Part shown: positions 49,195 to 61,102 of the stretch, piece by piece | Layout of the letters: each line of letters opens with the position of its first letter | Position numbering within the stretch: the stretch's first letter is position 1 | Assembly: GCF_022664535.1 (NCBI RefSeq) | Contig: NZ_JAKUJY010000017.1 | Coordinates: 1 to 64,000, forward strand | Direction of reading: 5' to 3' | DNA from: Sphingobium trunci | GTDB lineage: Bacteria; Pseudomonadota; Alphaproteobacteria; Sphingomonadales; Sphingomonadaceae | Length of the DNA stretch: 64,000 bases | The notes under the pieces: model-generated | What the model saw: the letters and a program-made list of their open reading frames with translations, nothing else | The model's database searches: none | What the model was told of the DNA's origin: nothing | Translations under genes and position numbers: made by a program

Positions 49195-49803
49195 CTATTC
49201 GGCCTTGGGCTGGTAGATATCCTTGTAGAAGCCCACCGTCTTCACCGTGACGGTAACGGGAGTCTCGCCCTTGTTGCGGAAATACCAGCCATGGATGCCG
49301 GCAAAGGGCGCGGTGAAGTCTCCCTGTCCGCCGCTGATCTCCAGTTCCTTCCAGTAATCGGTAAAGGCATCGTCGGCGGCGTTCGGTTCTTCGCCATGCA
49401 TTTCCGCCTTGATCGGGCCGGTCGACTTCCATTCGAAGATGAAGCTGTCGCCCTTCTGCATATGCGCCTTCACTTCCTGCCCGCTGTGCGGGGGCAGGGC
49501 GATCGTCATTTCATCCTGCCGCCACGGCGTGGACCGGGAAATGCTTGCCTTGCTGGGGGTGGGAATATCACTTGCACCTGCAGGGGCGGGAGTGGCGGGC
49601 ACGGTTTTCGGCTTGCCCGCGACCATGCCGGTGAGGCCCAGGGCCGTTCCGACGCCGCTAGGGTCGATGCCATATTCGGCGGGCAGCACGAACAGCGTCA
49701 GGATCGCGGCCGCAGCGATCGCCGCGCCGCCGGTCGCCTTGGCCAGTGCCGCGGGGGAAGGAGAAATCCGGGCAGGAGGCGCGGATATGGTCTGCGTGTT
49801 CAT
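49195..49803 (-). CDS. Predicted transmembrane anchor protein next to HupE
   Basis: A 202-residue protein with one helix near residues 30-50 (GGAAIAAAAILTLFVLPAEYG) and a periplasmic domain rich in strands (TIALPPHSGQEVKAHMQKGD, FIFEWKSTGPIKAEMHGEEP). I recall the family as 'transmembrane anchor protein', often beside HupE/UreJ genes; its function is not established. His and Met residues in the periplasmic domain could bind metal. The start at 49803 lies 1 base after the HupE stop. Confidence 0.75.
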   Translation of the reverse strand: MNTQTISAPPARISPSPAALAKATGGAAIAAAAILTLFVLPAEYGIDPSGVGTALGLTGMVAGKPKTVPATPAPAGASDIPTPSKASISRSTPWRQDEMTIALPPHSGQEVKAHMQKGDSFIFEWKSTGPIKAEMHGEEPNAADDAFTDYWKELEISGGQGDFTAPFAGIHGWYFRNKGETPVTVTVKTVGFYKDIYQPKAE

Positions 49804-49804
49804 G

Positions 49805-50533
49805 TCAGGCCCCTTGAGTGAAATAGCCGGCAAGCTGGTAGCCGATCAGAACGAAACCGGCGGTCATCAGCGCGGCGTTGGCGAAGATGGCGCTGCGGCG
49901 GAAACTGTCGCTCATGCGCCACAGGTTCATGAGAAGAAGGATGATCGTCAGCGCCATGAACTGCCCCATCTCGACGCCGACATTGAAGCTAATGAGATTA
50001 TATATCATTCCATCCTTCGCCAAGGTCAACTCCTGAAGTTTGGTGGCAAGCCCGAAGCCGTGGAAAAAGCCGAAGATCAGCACCGCCGCCTTGGGATTGG
50101 GCGAAAAGCCGAACCAGGTGCGGAAACCGTCCAGATTGTCGATCGCCTTGTAGACCACCGACAGGCCGATGATGGCGTCGACGATGAAGGGATTGGCGCG
50201 GATGTCGAGGATGACGCCCAGCAGAAGCGTCGTGCTGTGCCCGATGGCGAACAGCGTCACATAGGCGCCGACATCCTTCAACCGGTAGAGGAAGAAGATG
50301 ACCCCGGCCAGGAACAGCAGATGGTCGTATCCGGTCACCATATGCTTGGCGCCCAGATACATGTAGGGGATGATGTTGACGCCCGATGCGCCTTCTATGA
50401 AGGCCTTGTCATTCTCATTGACGCCATGCGCCCAGAGCGTCGAACTCAGCAGCGCCAGCATCAGCCCCAGGGCGAGCAGCGCGACCCGCCGCAGGTTCCG
50501 GGAACTGGGTGGGGAAAGGGTCGCGCCGATCAT
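49805..50533 (-). CDS. HupE/UreJ-family membrane protein
   Basis: A 242-residue protein with about six helices. MVTGYDHLLFLAGVIFFL and FGFFHGFGLATKLQ with the intervening GHSTTLLLG carry the conserved histidines of HupE/UreJ nickel or cobalt permeases (the longer HupE_UreJ_2 form). It probably moves Ni or Co across the inner membrane. AGGA precedes the ATG, 9 bases after the upstream stop. Neighbours with DUF4198 and an anchor protein support a metal role. Confidence 0.88.
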   Translation of the reverse strand: MIGATLSPPSSRNLRRVALLALGLMLALLSSTLWAHGVNENDKAFIEGASGVNIIPYMYLGAKHMVTGYDHLLFLAGVIFFLYRLKDVGAYVTLFAIGHSTTLLLGVILDIRANPFIVDAIIGLSVVYKAIDNLDGFRTWFGFSPNPKAAVLIFGFFHGFGLATKLQELTLAKDGMIYNLISFNVGVEMGQFMALTIILLLMNLWRMSDSFRRSAIFANAALMTAGFVLIGYQLAGYFTQGA

Positions 50534-50542
50534 GTCCGATTC

Positions 50543-50923
50543 CTATTTGGTCTGGAAGGTGGCGAAGGTCTTGGCGCCGCTCTTGTCGATCAGGGCGACG
50601 ACGATCTTCGCGCCCTTGACCGCCTTGAAGCCGGGCGCGGAGAGCTTGTTGCCGCCCGCGGGCTTGAGCGCCGCCTCGGTCTTGGCACCGCCCGCGCTCT
50701 GCGTCAGCTTTGCGGTATAGGCTGCGGCCGGGATCGGCTCATCCTCCTCGCTGAGGTACACGTCGACGCCCTTCGGGCCGGTGACGAGTTCGAACATCGT
50801 CTCGCCCGTCATCTGGACCAAGCCGCCATGCTGCGGCTTCATGCTGCCATGGGCGAAGGCGGTGGCGGGCAGGGCGGCAAGGGCAAGGGCCGCAAGACCG
50901 GCGCGAAAAGACAGGAACTTCAT
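50543..50923 (-). CDS. Small periplasmic protein in the metal operon
   Basis: A 126-residue protein with a signal peptide (MKFLSFRAGLAALALAALPA, cleaved near AFA-HGS). The mature part starts HGSMKPQHGGLVQMTGETMF, which holds His and Met and could bind a metal, and contains a beta-rich domain (ETMFELVTGPKGVDVYLSEE). The start at 50923 has GGAGAA upstream. No function is assigned; context suggests a metal chaperone. Confidence 0.75.
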   Translation of the reverse strand: MKFLSFRAGLAALALAALPATAFAHGSMKPQHGGLVQMTGETMFELVTGPKGVDVYLSEEDEPIPAAAYTAKLTQSAGGAKTEAALKPAGGNKLSAPGFKAVKGAKIVVALIDKSGAKTFATFQTK

Positions 50924-50946
50924 GGCATATTCTCCAAGATGAAGGC

Positions 50947-51690
50947 TCATTCCGGCGCGTGCGGCAGGACGAAGGAGAGCGAGGCGCGATATTCCTCATG
51001 ATCGACCTTCTCGTCGGTGGTCGGGCCGACATAGATGGCCATCAGCACGTTGATGCCCTGGTTGCGCAGCCTGATCGTCGCGGTGCCGTCGGCGCCGGTC
51101 TTGGCGGGAGCGGCCTCGTCGGGATCGTTGACATAATCCTGCATGACGGTCGCCCCGGCGACGGGCTTGCCCTTGTAATAGACGCGCACCTTCATCGGCT
51201 CGCCCATCTTCTGGGGGATGTTGAGGTCCGCGGGAACCAGTTGGAGCGTGTGGCCCTCCAGCAGCGGAACCGGCTTGGTCGGCATCTGCGTCAGGTGGAC
51301 TGCATATTTGAAATTATGCTCTGCCAGCGTGGCGTTGGGCACTTCATCGCGGCCCTTGTTGTGCCATTCGCCATCGGGCGTCTTGCTCCAATAGCCATAG
51401 TCCATGACCGCCGCGACGGCCGCCACCGGTTCGTCGCTGTCGACGACCGGGATCGCTCCCGCCGTGCGCAGCGAGACGTTGACCGGTGCCCAGTCGCTGT
51501 CATAGCCGGTGACGGTCTTGACCAGCGGCAGGCGCTTCACCGCGTCCAGATCGTCGGCACCCACGCCATAGATCAGGGCAAGCTGCTTTGCCCGCTGCGC
51601 GAACCAGATGCCATGGGCGCTCAACGGCGCCGCGGCGGCAAGGGCGACACCCGCGCAAAGGGCTGCGGTGATCAGTCGGTTCGATTTCAT
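50947..51690 (-). CDS. DUF4198 periplasmic protein (NikK-like)
   Basis: A 247-residue exported protein: signal peptide (ITAALCAGVALAAAAPLSA) then HGIWFAQRAKQLALIYGVG, which has the N-terminal His conserved in DUF4198/NikK, a family tied to nickel and cobalt uptake. A second half (GEPMKVRVYYKGKPVAGATV, DGTATIRLRNQGINVLMAIY) is a carboxypeptidase-regulatory or Ig-like domain. GGAGG precedes the ATG at 51690. First gene of the metal operon. Confidence 0.87.
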   Translation of the reverse strand: MKSNRLITAALCAGVALAAAAPLSAHGIWFAQRAKQLALIYGVGADDLDAVKRLPLVKTVTGYDSDWAPVNVSLRTAGAIPVVDSDEPVAAVAAVMDYGYWSKTPDGEWHNKGRDEVPNATLAEHNFKYAVHLTQMPTKPVPLLEGHTLQLVPADLNIPQKMGEPMKVRVYYKGKPVAGATVMQDYVNDPDEAAPAKTGADGTATIRLRNQGINVLMAIYVGPTTDEKVDHEEYRASLSFVLPHAPE

Positions 51691-51928
51691 GGCAGGCCTC
51701 CGCTGGGTCAAAATGTCCTCTTGGAGAAGCAGGCTATGATAGCGGCCAGCCGTTTGATGCCGAATTGAGGACGGGCGGAAGCAGATTATGTCAAATGAGT
51801 GACGCAAATAGGTGAAGCGTTGCAACTCTGCGGAAATGGTCCGGACAGCCGCTCTTCTCCCCGCTGGCCGGAACCCCTCGCTGCATCGTCCGTTGAGAAA
51901 TCGGCTGTTTCATCGAAAGGAGAGTCGC

Positions 51929-52114
51929 ATGATCCGTCTGGCCATCATCTCGCTCGTGATCGCCGCCGTGCTTGCCATCTTGGGCTTTGGTGGGGCTGCG
52001 GGCACATTTGTCGGCATCGCCAAGATTCTGTTCATCGTCGCGATTGCGCTGTTCGCCATCTTCCTCGTCCTGGGTCTTCTGGCTGGCAAGGGCATCAAGA
52101 ACGCTATAGACTGA
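51929..52114 (+). CDS. DUF1328 small hydrophobic protein
   Basis: A 61-residue protein with two helices (MIRLAIISLVIAAVLAILGF and ILFIVAIALFAIFLVLGLL) separated by GGAAGTFVGIAK, the pattern of the DUF1328/YtjA family. AAAGGAGA precedes the ATG. Membrane-stress links have been proposed for the family in enterobacteria; no function is proved here. Confidence 0.88.
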   Translation: MIRLAIISLVIAAVLAILGFGGAAGTFVGIAKILFIVAIALFAIFLVLGLLAGKGIKNAID

Positions 52115-52119
52115 CGTCC

Positions 52120-52323
52120 ATGACCGAGATTGGCGCTGGAGTGGACGAGACTGGCCGGCTGATACGCGACGAGGCCGGCTTCCTGCTCCAGCGCGATCTG
52201 GGCGGCACCTTTCGGCTGGTGCTGCTGCGCGTGCCCGTCGACCATGTCGAAAAACGGGTGCGGGTGCAGGGATATTATGCCGGGGACGATATTGTCGAGG
52301 TGGAAGGGGTGGCCGCTGCCTGA
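52120..52323 (+). CDS. Small conserved protein (DUF5818-like)
   Basis: A 67-residue protein beginning at 52120, 5 bases after the DUF1328 stop. The sequence (TGRLIRDEAGFLLQRDLGGT, FRLVLLRVPVDHVEKRVRVQ) looks like a small beta-barrel, recalling the DUF5818 proteins of sphingomonads. Function is unknown and the family match is tentative. Confidence 0.6.
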   Translation: MTEIGAGVDETGRLIRDEAGFLLQRDLGGTFRLVLLRVPVDHVEKRVRVQGYYAGDDIVEVEGVAAA

Positions 52324-52362
52324 ACGGGCTGCGGCCATATTGGCTTCAGAACCGTGCTCTCA

Positions 52363-52629
52363 TCACGGATTGAACGAATCGCGGGGATCGCAAGGGGTCA
52401 TGACGTCATGCGCGCGCACGAAACGGGCGCAGGCGCCGACGCCCCTGTTATTTTCCAGCGGAAGCGCGGTTTCGCAATAGGCGCATTCCGCCATCAGGCG
52501 GCCGACCATCCACTGGCTGCGGCCGCAACTGGGGCAGTGATTGGCTTCCCCCGGATGATAATGAATGATGTAACCCCTTAAGGCCGGGTCAAAAGATTTG
52601 CCGGTAGCGAGGTTGGACATTGGGCGCAT
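52363..52629 (-). CDS. Small zinc-ribbon protein
   Basis: From the ATG at 52629 this is an 88-residue protein; AGGAGG 8 bases upstream makes this start better than the frame start at 52650. CPSCGRSQWMVGRLMAECAYC has two C-x2-C pairs, a zinc ribbon, followed by a third Cys-bearing segment. Function is unknown. It is divergent from acnA. Confidence 0.7.
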   Translation of the reverse strand: MRPMSNLATGKSFDPALRGYIIHYHPGEANHCPSCGRSQWMVGRLMAECAYCETALPLENNRGVGACARFVRAHDVMTPCDPRDSFNP

Positions 52630-53034
52630 CGTCTCTTCCTCCTCAGACATATATTATCGGGCATCGGCGTGAGCGAAGGCATGCGTTTCGCGTCAGACAT
52701 GATGCAACGACGACAGTCAGAGCGAGCGACCCGTTTTTCATCTCTGCGTAGCCCGCTCCTTGAACCAGAACGCGGCTGTCCCCCAATGTATCCCGGTGCC
52801 GAGGACCGCGTCTACAAGAAAGATTCGCGAGATGTCCCGTTTTCGCGCCTTCGCATTTGACTCCGGGACGACAAGCGCTATGGCGGCGCGCATCGGGACA
52901 TACCCGCTTCGACCGGTTGGAAGGGGCGCATCCCGCCACCTTGCCGTCCGGTATTTCGTCGCCGTCCGGCGAGCCCCTGGTGGAATACGTCATCCTGCTG
53001 CCCGGTCGGGGCTATGCGAGGAGACGCACAACTT
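52630..53034. other. Intergenic region upstream of acnA
   Basis: About 405 bases between the zinc-ribbon gene and acnA contain no supported gene. It must hold both divergent promoters. I did not recognise an iron-responsive element or riboswitch; short frames in the region lack codon bias or family resemblance. Confidence 0.45.
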
Positions 53035-55704
<2,670 letters not shown>

Positions 55705-55730
55705 TCGGCTGACGCGCTGAGTTGAAATCA

Positions 55731-55763
55731 AGGGCTTCCGCCGTTGCGGGAGCCCTTTTTCTT
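55731..55763 (+). terminator. Rho-independent terminator of acnA
   Basis: GGGCTTCCGC and GCGGGAGCCC (one wobble pair) with a CGTT loop, followed by TTTTTCTTTC, 27 bases after the acnA stop. Confidence 0.9.
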
Positions 55764-55907
55764 TCAGGGTCGAGAAGGTCGCACGGCCGCTGAATCATAC
55801 CGCCTTTTTTCGCCAAAACCGTACCATTTCCGTCATATTCGGTGCGGAGTTGTAACATTGTCACGCTAAGGATTCGCTCCTGAGGGAAACAGCTCAGGGG
55901 TCGTATC

Positions 55908-56783
55908 ATGAACGCCATCACACGCCTGCCTTTCCTGGCAGACGTTGGCTTGTCGGAGGGGGATGACGCCGACGACAGGTTCACCATCCCCGAACGGGAA
56001 GGAAAGCGTCGGCGCTATCGCACCATCTGGATTTCCGACATCCATCTCGGCACGCGCGGCTGCAATGCGAAGATGCTGATCGACTTTCTCGACAGTGTCG
56101 ACAGCGACACCATGTATCTGGTGGGCGACATCATCGACGGCTGGCGGCTGAAGAAGCGCTTCTACTGGCCCGCCGCGCATAATGACGTGGTGTGGCGCGT
56201 CATGAAGCGCGCCAAGCGTGGCACCCGCGTCGTCTATATTCCCGGCAATCATGACGAGATGTTCCGCCAGTTCACCGGCCTCAGCTTCGGCGGCGTGGAA
56301 ATCCGGCGCAAGGCGATCCATGAAACCGCTGACGGCCGCAAGCTGCTGGTGCTGCACGGCGACGAGTTCGACACGATCATGCTCGCCCATCGCTGGCTCG
56401 CCTTCATCGGCGACGCTGCCTACACCATGCTGATGCGCGTCAACATCGTCGTGAATGCGGTGCGCCAGCGCATGGGCCTGCCCTATTGGTCGCTCAGCAA
56501 AATGGCCAAGCACAAGGTCAAGAACGCCGTGGAGTTCATCTCCCGCTTCGAGGAGGTGGTGGCGCATGAAGCCGGTTCGCGCGGCGTCGACGGCGTGGTC
56601 TGCGGCCATATCCACAATGCCGAGATCCGCGAGATAGCGGGCGTTCAATATTATAATGACGGCGACTGGGTCGAAGGCTGCACCGCGCTGGTCGAGCATT
56701 TCGACGGCCGGATGGAGGTGCTGCACTGGGCCGACGAAATCGCCCAGCGCGCCGCCGACGAACCCGCACGCATAGCGGCCTGA
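55908..56783 (+). CDS. UDP-2,3-diacylglucosamine diphosphatase-like metallophosphoesterase
   Basis: A 291-residue calcineurin-fold phosphoesterase. Metal-site motifs: WISDIHLGTRGC, LVGDIIDGWRL, YIPGNHDEMFR, LHGDEFDTIM and CGHIHNAEIRE. It resembles LpxH-type enzymes of lipid A biosynthesis, although the alphaproteobacterial pathway usually uses LpxI, so an LpxH-like protein with another lipid-phosphate substrate is possible. It is followed after 4 bases by a glycosyltransferase gene, a pair conserved in alphaproteobacteria as I recall. Confidence 0.85.
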   Translation: MNAITRLPFLADVGLSEGDDADDRFTIPEREGKRRRYRTIWISDIHLGTRGCNAKMLIDFLDSVDSDTMYLVGDIIDGWRLKKRFYWPAAHNDVVWRVMKRAKRGTRVVYIPGNHDEMFRQFTGLSFGGVEIRRKAIHETADGRKLLVLHGDEFDTIMLAHRWLAFIGDAAYTMLMRVNIVVNAVRQRMGLPYWSLSKMAKHKVKNAVEFISRFEEVVAHEAGSRGVDGVVCGHIHNAEIREIAGVQYYNDGDWVEGCTALVEHFDGRMEVLHWADEIAQRAADEPARIAA

Positions 56784-56787
56784 CACG

Positions 56788-57816
56788 ATGCGCGTCGCTA
56801 TCGTCACCGATGCCTGGAGCCCGCAGGTCAACGGCGTCGTCCGCACGCTTCAGACCATGCAGGCGGAACTGGAGCGGATGGGGCATCAGGTAAAGGTGAT
56901 CTCACCCGACCTGTTCGGTTCGATTCCGTGCCCGACCTATCCCGAGATCCGGCTCGCCTTCGCGCGATCGACCGTGGTGGGCCAGATGATCGCGGCCTTC
57001 CGCCCCGATGCGATCCACCTCGCCACCGAAGGTCCGCTCTGCCTGGCCGCGCGGCGCTGGTGCCTGCGCAGCGGCATTCGCTTTACCACTGCCTATCATA
57101 CCCATTTCCCGGACTATGTGGCGCAGCGCACCGGTCTGCCCGCATCCTGGTTCTGGCGCTATATCCGCTGGTTTCACGGCCCGGCCGAGGCGGTGCTGGT
57201 ATCGACCCGCTCGGTGCGGCAGCAATTGCGCGCCCATGGCCTGGCGCAGGTCCGCGCCTGGGGCAGGGGCGTGGACCTTGCCGCCTTCACCCCGCAAGCG
57301 CCGCCGCCAACAGCCTATGCCGGTTTGCCGCGCCCGATCCAGCTCTATGTCGGGCGCGTCGCGGTCGAGAAGAATCTCGAAGCCTTCCTGGCCAGCGATC
57401 ATCCCGGCACCAAGGTCGTCGTCGGTGACGGCCCCGCCCGCGCCATGCTGGAAAAGGCCTATCCGCAGGCCCGTTTCCTGGGCGCGCTGTTCGGTGCTGA
57501 CCTCGCTGGCGCCTATGCCGGCGCCGACGTGTTCGTCTTCCCCAGCCGCACCGATACGTTCGGTCTGGTGATGATAGAGGCGCTGGCCTGCGGCACGCCC
57601 GTGGCCGCCTATCCCGTCACTGGCCCCATCGATATCGTGACCCCTCAGACCGGCGCCCTGTCCGACCGGCTGGGGGATGCCATCGCCGTTGCGCTGACCT
57701 GCGATCGCCGGGCCTGTGCCGCCTATGGCCAGAGCTTCAGCTGGGAACGCAGCGCGCGGGAATTTCTGAACGGCCTGCACAATATCGACCCGGAACTGCT
57801 GGACAACGCGGCCTGA
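56788..57816 (+). CDS. GT4-family glycosyltransferase
   Basis: A 342-residue GT-B enzyme. Landmarks are VAIVTDAWSPQVNGVVRTLQ at the N-terminus, VYVGRVAVEKNLEAFLAS-like core and GLVMIEALACGTPVAAYPV near the donor site. It resembles alpha-mannosyltransferases and the MgtA/GtfB-type glycolipid glycosyltransferases. Coupled to the phosphoesterase gene; together they may build or modify a membrane glycolipid. No membrane helices. Confidence 0.87.
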   Translation: MRVAIVTDAWSPQVNGVVRTLQTMQAELERMGHQVKVISPDLFGSIPCPTYPEIRLAFARSTVVGQMIAAFRPDAIHLATEGPLCLAARRWCLRSGIRFTTAYHTHFPDYVAQRTGLPASWFWRYIRWFHGPAEAVLVSTRSVRQQLRAHGLAQVRAWGRGVDLAAFTPQAPPPTAYAGLPRPIQLYVGRVAVEKNLEAFLASDHPGTKVVVGDGPARAMLEKAYPQARFLGALFGADLAGAYAGADVFVFPSRTDTFGLVMIEALACGTPVAAYPVTGPIDIVTPQTGALSDRLGDAIAVALTCDRRACAAYGQSFSWERSAREFLNGLHNIDPELLDNAA

Positions 57817-57915
57817 CGCTTTTCCTTGCCGTTGGGGGCGGGATGCACTATCTCAGGTCGGGCGTGGCCGCCCTGCTTGGGCGGCCCTTGTCGTTTTTAA
57901 GTGCGGAGAATTCCC

Positions 57916-58614
57916 GTGTCCCAGCCTCTCATGCCCCATGCGACTGCCAGCTGGCTGGTCGATAACACCGCGTTGAGCTTCGATCAGATCGCGGAATTTT
58001 GCGGGCTGCATATCCTGGAAGTCCAGGCGATCGCCGACGATACCGCAGGCATCAAATATACCGGCCGCGATCCGGTCCGCGCTCATGAAATCACCATGGA
58101 GGAAATCCACAAGGGCGAAAGCAACCCGGATTACCGCCTCAAGATGCTGAAGGGGCCGGAACCGGTCCGCCGCACCAAGGGGCCGCGCTACACCCCGGTC
58201 AGCAAGCGCCAGGACAAGCCCGACGGCATCGCCTGGATCCTGCGCAACCATCCGGAGATTTCGGACGGCGCCATCGGCAAGCTGATCGGCACCACCCGCA
58301 CCACCATCGCCGCGATCCGCGACCGCACCCATTGGAACATCTCCAACATCGTGCCCAAGGATCCGGTGACGCTCGGTCTCTGCTCGCAGCGGGAACTGGA
58401 CGCCCTGGTGGCCAAGGCCGCGAAGAAGGCGGGCATCGAAGCCCCCACCGATTCGCGTCTGGATGGCGACCGGGAGGCGCTCATCAACGAACTGCGCCGT
58501 GAGCGCGAGGACGCCACCCGCCGCGCGGAAGAAGCATTGAAGGCTGAATCCAACCTGATTTCGGACGCCGCCAAGATCCTGGATCCGTTCAGCGACAATC
58601 AGGGCCACGTATGA
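57916..58614 (+). CDS. trcR: Cell-cycle regulator TrcR (DUF1013 protein)
   Basis: A 232-residue DNA-binding protein starting at a GTG with GGAGA upstream (SQPLMPHATASWLVDNTALS). DQIAEFCGLHILEVQAIADD is a helix-turn-helix, a second one is GKLIGTTRTTIAAIRDRTHW, and a coiled C-terminal tail follows. In Caulobacter TrcR is a DUF1013 transcription factor of the cell cycle. High conservation makes the assignment strong. A terminator follows. Confidence 0.87.
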   Translation: MSQPLMPHATASWLVDNTALSFDQIAEFCGLHILEVQAIADDTAGIKYTGRDPVRAHEITMEEIHKGESNPDYRLKMLKGPEPVRRTKGPRYTPVSKRQDKPDGIAWILRNHPEISDGAIGKLIGTTRTTIAAIRDRTHWNISNIVPKDPVTLGLCSQRELDALVAKAAKKAGIEAPTDSRLDGDREALINELRREREDATRRAEEALKAESNLISDAAKILDPFSDNQGHV

Positions 58615-58666
58615 AGCCGTAACGTCACTTCGCTCAGCGCGGAGTGACGGCCGTGAACCCATCCAC

Positions 58667-58701
58667 AAGGGCCGTGCCTTATCCGGGGCGCGGCCCTTTT
58701 T
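58667..58701 (+). terminator. Rho-independent terminator of trcR
   Basis: AAGGGCCGTGCC (58667-58678) pairs with GGCGCGGCCCTT (58687-58698, one wobble), then TTTTT. A smaller hairpin CGTCACT/AGTGACG (58623-58649) sits between it and the stop codon. Confidence 0.85.
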
Positions 58702-58751
58702 GTCGTGCTTGACGCTTGCGTAAAGGTAAGGCCTGACTTACACCTGTATAA

Positions 58752-60458
58752 ATGGAGAGCAGCGAAAACATCTGGAAAACCCGCTATAATCACCCCTCAT
58801 CCTGGGACCAGGACTTCCCGCCTCTGTCGATGGTCGACATGCTGGTGGGCAGCGCCACGGCCAATCCCGATGCGGTGATGATCGATTTCATGGGCCGCAG
58901 GACCAGCTATGGCGACATGCTCCAGATCATCCGGCGCGTGGCCAAGGGCTTGCAGGATCTGGGTGTGAGGCAGGGCGACCGGGTGGGCCTCTACCTGCCC
59001 AACGTGCCGCATTATGTCGCGGCCTATTATGGGGCGATGATGGCCGGGGCTGCGGTCGTCAACTTCTCTCCCCTCTACACCGCCACCGAACTGGAGCATC
59101 AGGTCGAGGACAGCGGCACGAAAATCCTCTTCACCCTGTCGGCCAAGGCGCTGTTGCCCACCGCGCTGGAGGTGCTGGACAACAGCAGCCTGGAACGGCT
59201 GGTCGTCGGCTGCGTGGCCGAAGTGCTGCCCCCGGCCAAGTCGGTCCTCTTCCGTATCTTCAAGCGCAAGGAAACCGCGCCGGTCCCGCACGACCCGCGC
59301 ATCACCAACTATGTCGACCTGCTGCGCCATGGGGAGGATCCAAAGCCGGTCAGCATCGATCCGGTGAAGGACGTCGCCCTGCTGCAATATACGGGGGGGA
59401 CCACCGGCCGGCCCAAGGGCGCGATGCTCACCCACCAGAATCTGACCGCCAACGCCCGGCAGGTCCGCCTGATCGATCCGCATCCCGAAGCGCCTGACCG
59501 CATCCTGGCGGTGCTGCCCTTCTTCCATGTCTTCGCCAACACCTGCGTCCTCAACCGGACGGTGCTGAACGGCGGCGAGATGGTGATGCTGCCCCGCTTC
59601 GACGGGACGCAGGTGCTGGCCGCGCTGCAGCGCACCAAGGCGACCTCGCTTCCCGGCGTCCCCACCATGTATCAGGCGCTGCTGGACCATCCGGCCACGC
59701 CCAACATCGATTTCTCCTCCCTGCGCCTCTGCATCTCCGGCGGTGCGCCGCTACCGCTGGAGGTCAAGCAGCGGTTCGAGGCGATGACCGGTTCCAAGCT
59801 GGTGGAGGGCTATGGCCTGACCGAAACCAGTCCGGTCGTCTGCTCCAATCCCTATGAGGGGCTGAACAAGGCGGGCACCGTCGGCCAGCCCGTCCCAGGC
59901 ACCCGCGTCAAGCTGGTCGACCGGGAGGACCCGACCAGGGCAGCCCCTGAGGGCGAACCGGGCGAGCTGGTCTTTTCCGGCCCGCAGATCATGAAGGGCT
60001 ATTGGCAGCGCCCCGACGCCGACGCGGAGGTGTTCGTCGACGGCTGGCTGCGCACCGGCGACGTCGGCCTGATCGACGAGGACGGCTATGTAAAGATCGT
60101 CGACCGCCTCAAGGACATGATCGCGGTCGGCGGGTTCAAGGTTTTCCCCAGCGAGGTGGAAAAGATCCTGTACCATCATCCGGCGGTCAAGGAGGCGCTG
60201 GTGATCGGCATCCCCGACCGCTATCGCGGCGAATGCCCCAAGGCCTTCGTCACGCTTCAGGAGGGGAGCGACATCGACGGGCCGGGCCTCAAGGACTGGC
60301 TCAACCCGCAACTGGGCAAGCATGAGAAGGTCTGTGAGGTGGAGGTCCGGCTGAACCTTCCCAAGACGCTGGTCGGCAAGCTTTCCCGCAAGGAACTGGT
60401 GGCCGAGGAACGCGCCAGGGCGGAGGCCGCGCAGCTGCAGACTGGAACAGCGGGCTGA
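58752..60458 (+). CDS. fadD: Long-chain fatty acid-CoA ligase
   Basis: A 568-residue adenylate-forming enzyme. The AMP-binding motif is LQYTGGTTGRPKGAMLTHQN, followed by VEGYGLTETSPVVCSNPYEG, LRTGDVGLIDEDGYVKIVDR and the catalytic Lys near KTLVGKLSRKELV. It activates fatty acids as acyl-CoA. Single-gene unit between trcR and msrA; the -10-like TATAAA at 58746 is close to the ATG. Confidence 0.93.
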   Translation: MESSENIWKTRYNHPSSWDQDFPPLSMVDMLVGSATANPDAVMIDFMGRRTSYGDMLQIIRRVAKGLQDLGVRQGDRVGLYLPNVPHYVAAYYGAMMAGAAVVNFSPLYTATELEHQVEDSGTKILFTLSAKALLPTALEVLDNSSLERLVVGCVAEVLPPAKSVLFRIFKRKETAPVPHDPRITNYVDLLRHGEDPKPVSIDPVKDVALLQYTGGTTGRPKGAMLTHQNLTANARQVRLIDPHPEAPDRILAVLPFFHVFANTCVLNRTVLNGGEMVMLPRFDGTQVLAALQRTKATSLPGVPTMYQALLDHPATPNIDFSSLRLCISGGAPLPLEVKQRFEAMTGSKLVEGYGLTETSPVVCSNPYEGLNKAGTVGQPVPGTRVKLVDREDPTRAAPEGEPGELVFSGPQIMKGYWQRPDADAEVFVDGWLRTGDVGLIDEDGYVKIVDRLKDMIAVGGFKVFPSEVEKILYHHPAVKEALVIGIPDRYRGECPKAFVTLQEGSDIDGPGLKDWLNPQLGKHEKVCEVEVRLNLPKTLVGKLSRKELVAEERARAEAAQLQTGTAG

Positions 60459-60500
60459 TCCTTCCTATCTGTGCGGCCGACACAGGATAAGGACGCGAAA

Positions 60501-61034
60501 ATGGCCGAAGAGATCGCAACCCTCGCTGGCGGATGCTTCTGGTGTACCGAGGCGGTCTATCAGAACCTCAAGGGCGTGAAGGCCGTGGAAAGCGGCTATA
60601 TCGGCGGCTCCGTGCCCGACCCGACCTATGAACAGGTCTGCTCCGGCGCGACCGGCCATGCCGAGGCGATCCGTATCGCCTATGACCCGGCGGTCATTTC
60701 CTATGGCGACCTGCTGGATATTTTCTTCGCCACCCATGATCCGACGACGCTGAACCGGCAGGGCAACGACATCGGCACCCAATATCGTTCGGCCATCTTC
60801 CCCCATTCGGCGGAGCAGGAGGTGGAAGCCAGGGCCGGAATCGTCCGCGCGCAGTCCGATCAGGCGCAGCCGATCGTTACTGCGATCGAACCCGACGCCC
60901 CCTGGTATCCGGCGGAGGATTATCACCAGAAATATTGGGAGCGGGTAGGGGACCGGAACCCCTATTGCATGGCGGTGATCCCACCCAAGCTCGCCAAGCT
61001 GCGCAAGGGCTTTGCCGAACGCATCGACGCCTGA
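60501..61034 (+). CDS. msrA: Peptide-methionine (S)-S-oxide reductase MsrA
   Basis: A 177-residue repair enzyme with the catalytic motif [11 protein letters not shown] (Cys about residue 13) and [28 protein letters not shown], and the C-terminal [11 protein letters not shown]. It reduces methionine-S-sulfoxide in proteins. AGGATAAGGA precedes the ATG at 60501. An in-frame codon at 60471 is upstream of this. Confidence 0.95.
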   Translation: MAEEIATLAGGCFWCTEAVYQNLKGVKAVESGYIGGSVPDPTYEQVCSGATGHAEAIRIAYDPAVISYGDLLDIFFATHDPTTLNRQGNDIGTQYRSAIFPHSAEQEVEARAGIVRAQSDQAQPIVTAIEPDAPWYPAEDYHQKYWERVGDRNPYCMAVIPPKLAKLRKGFAERIDA

Positions 61035-61102
61035 ACGACCGGAACCGGAACGCTTCGTCGCCAACGGCTTGCTCCCGCCGTCAGCGTCTTTAGCTTGTAC
61101 CC

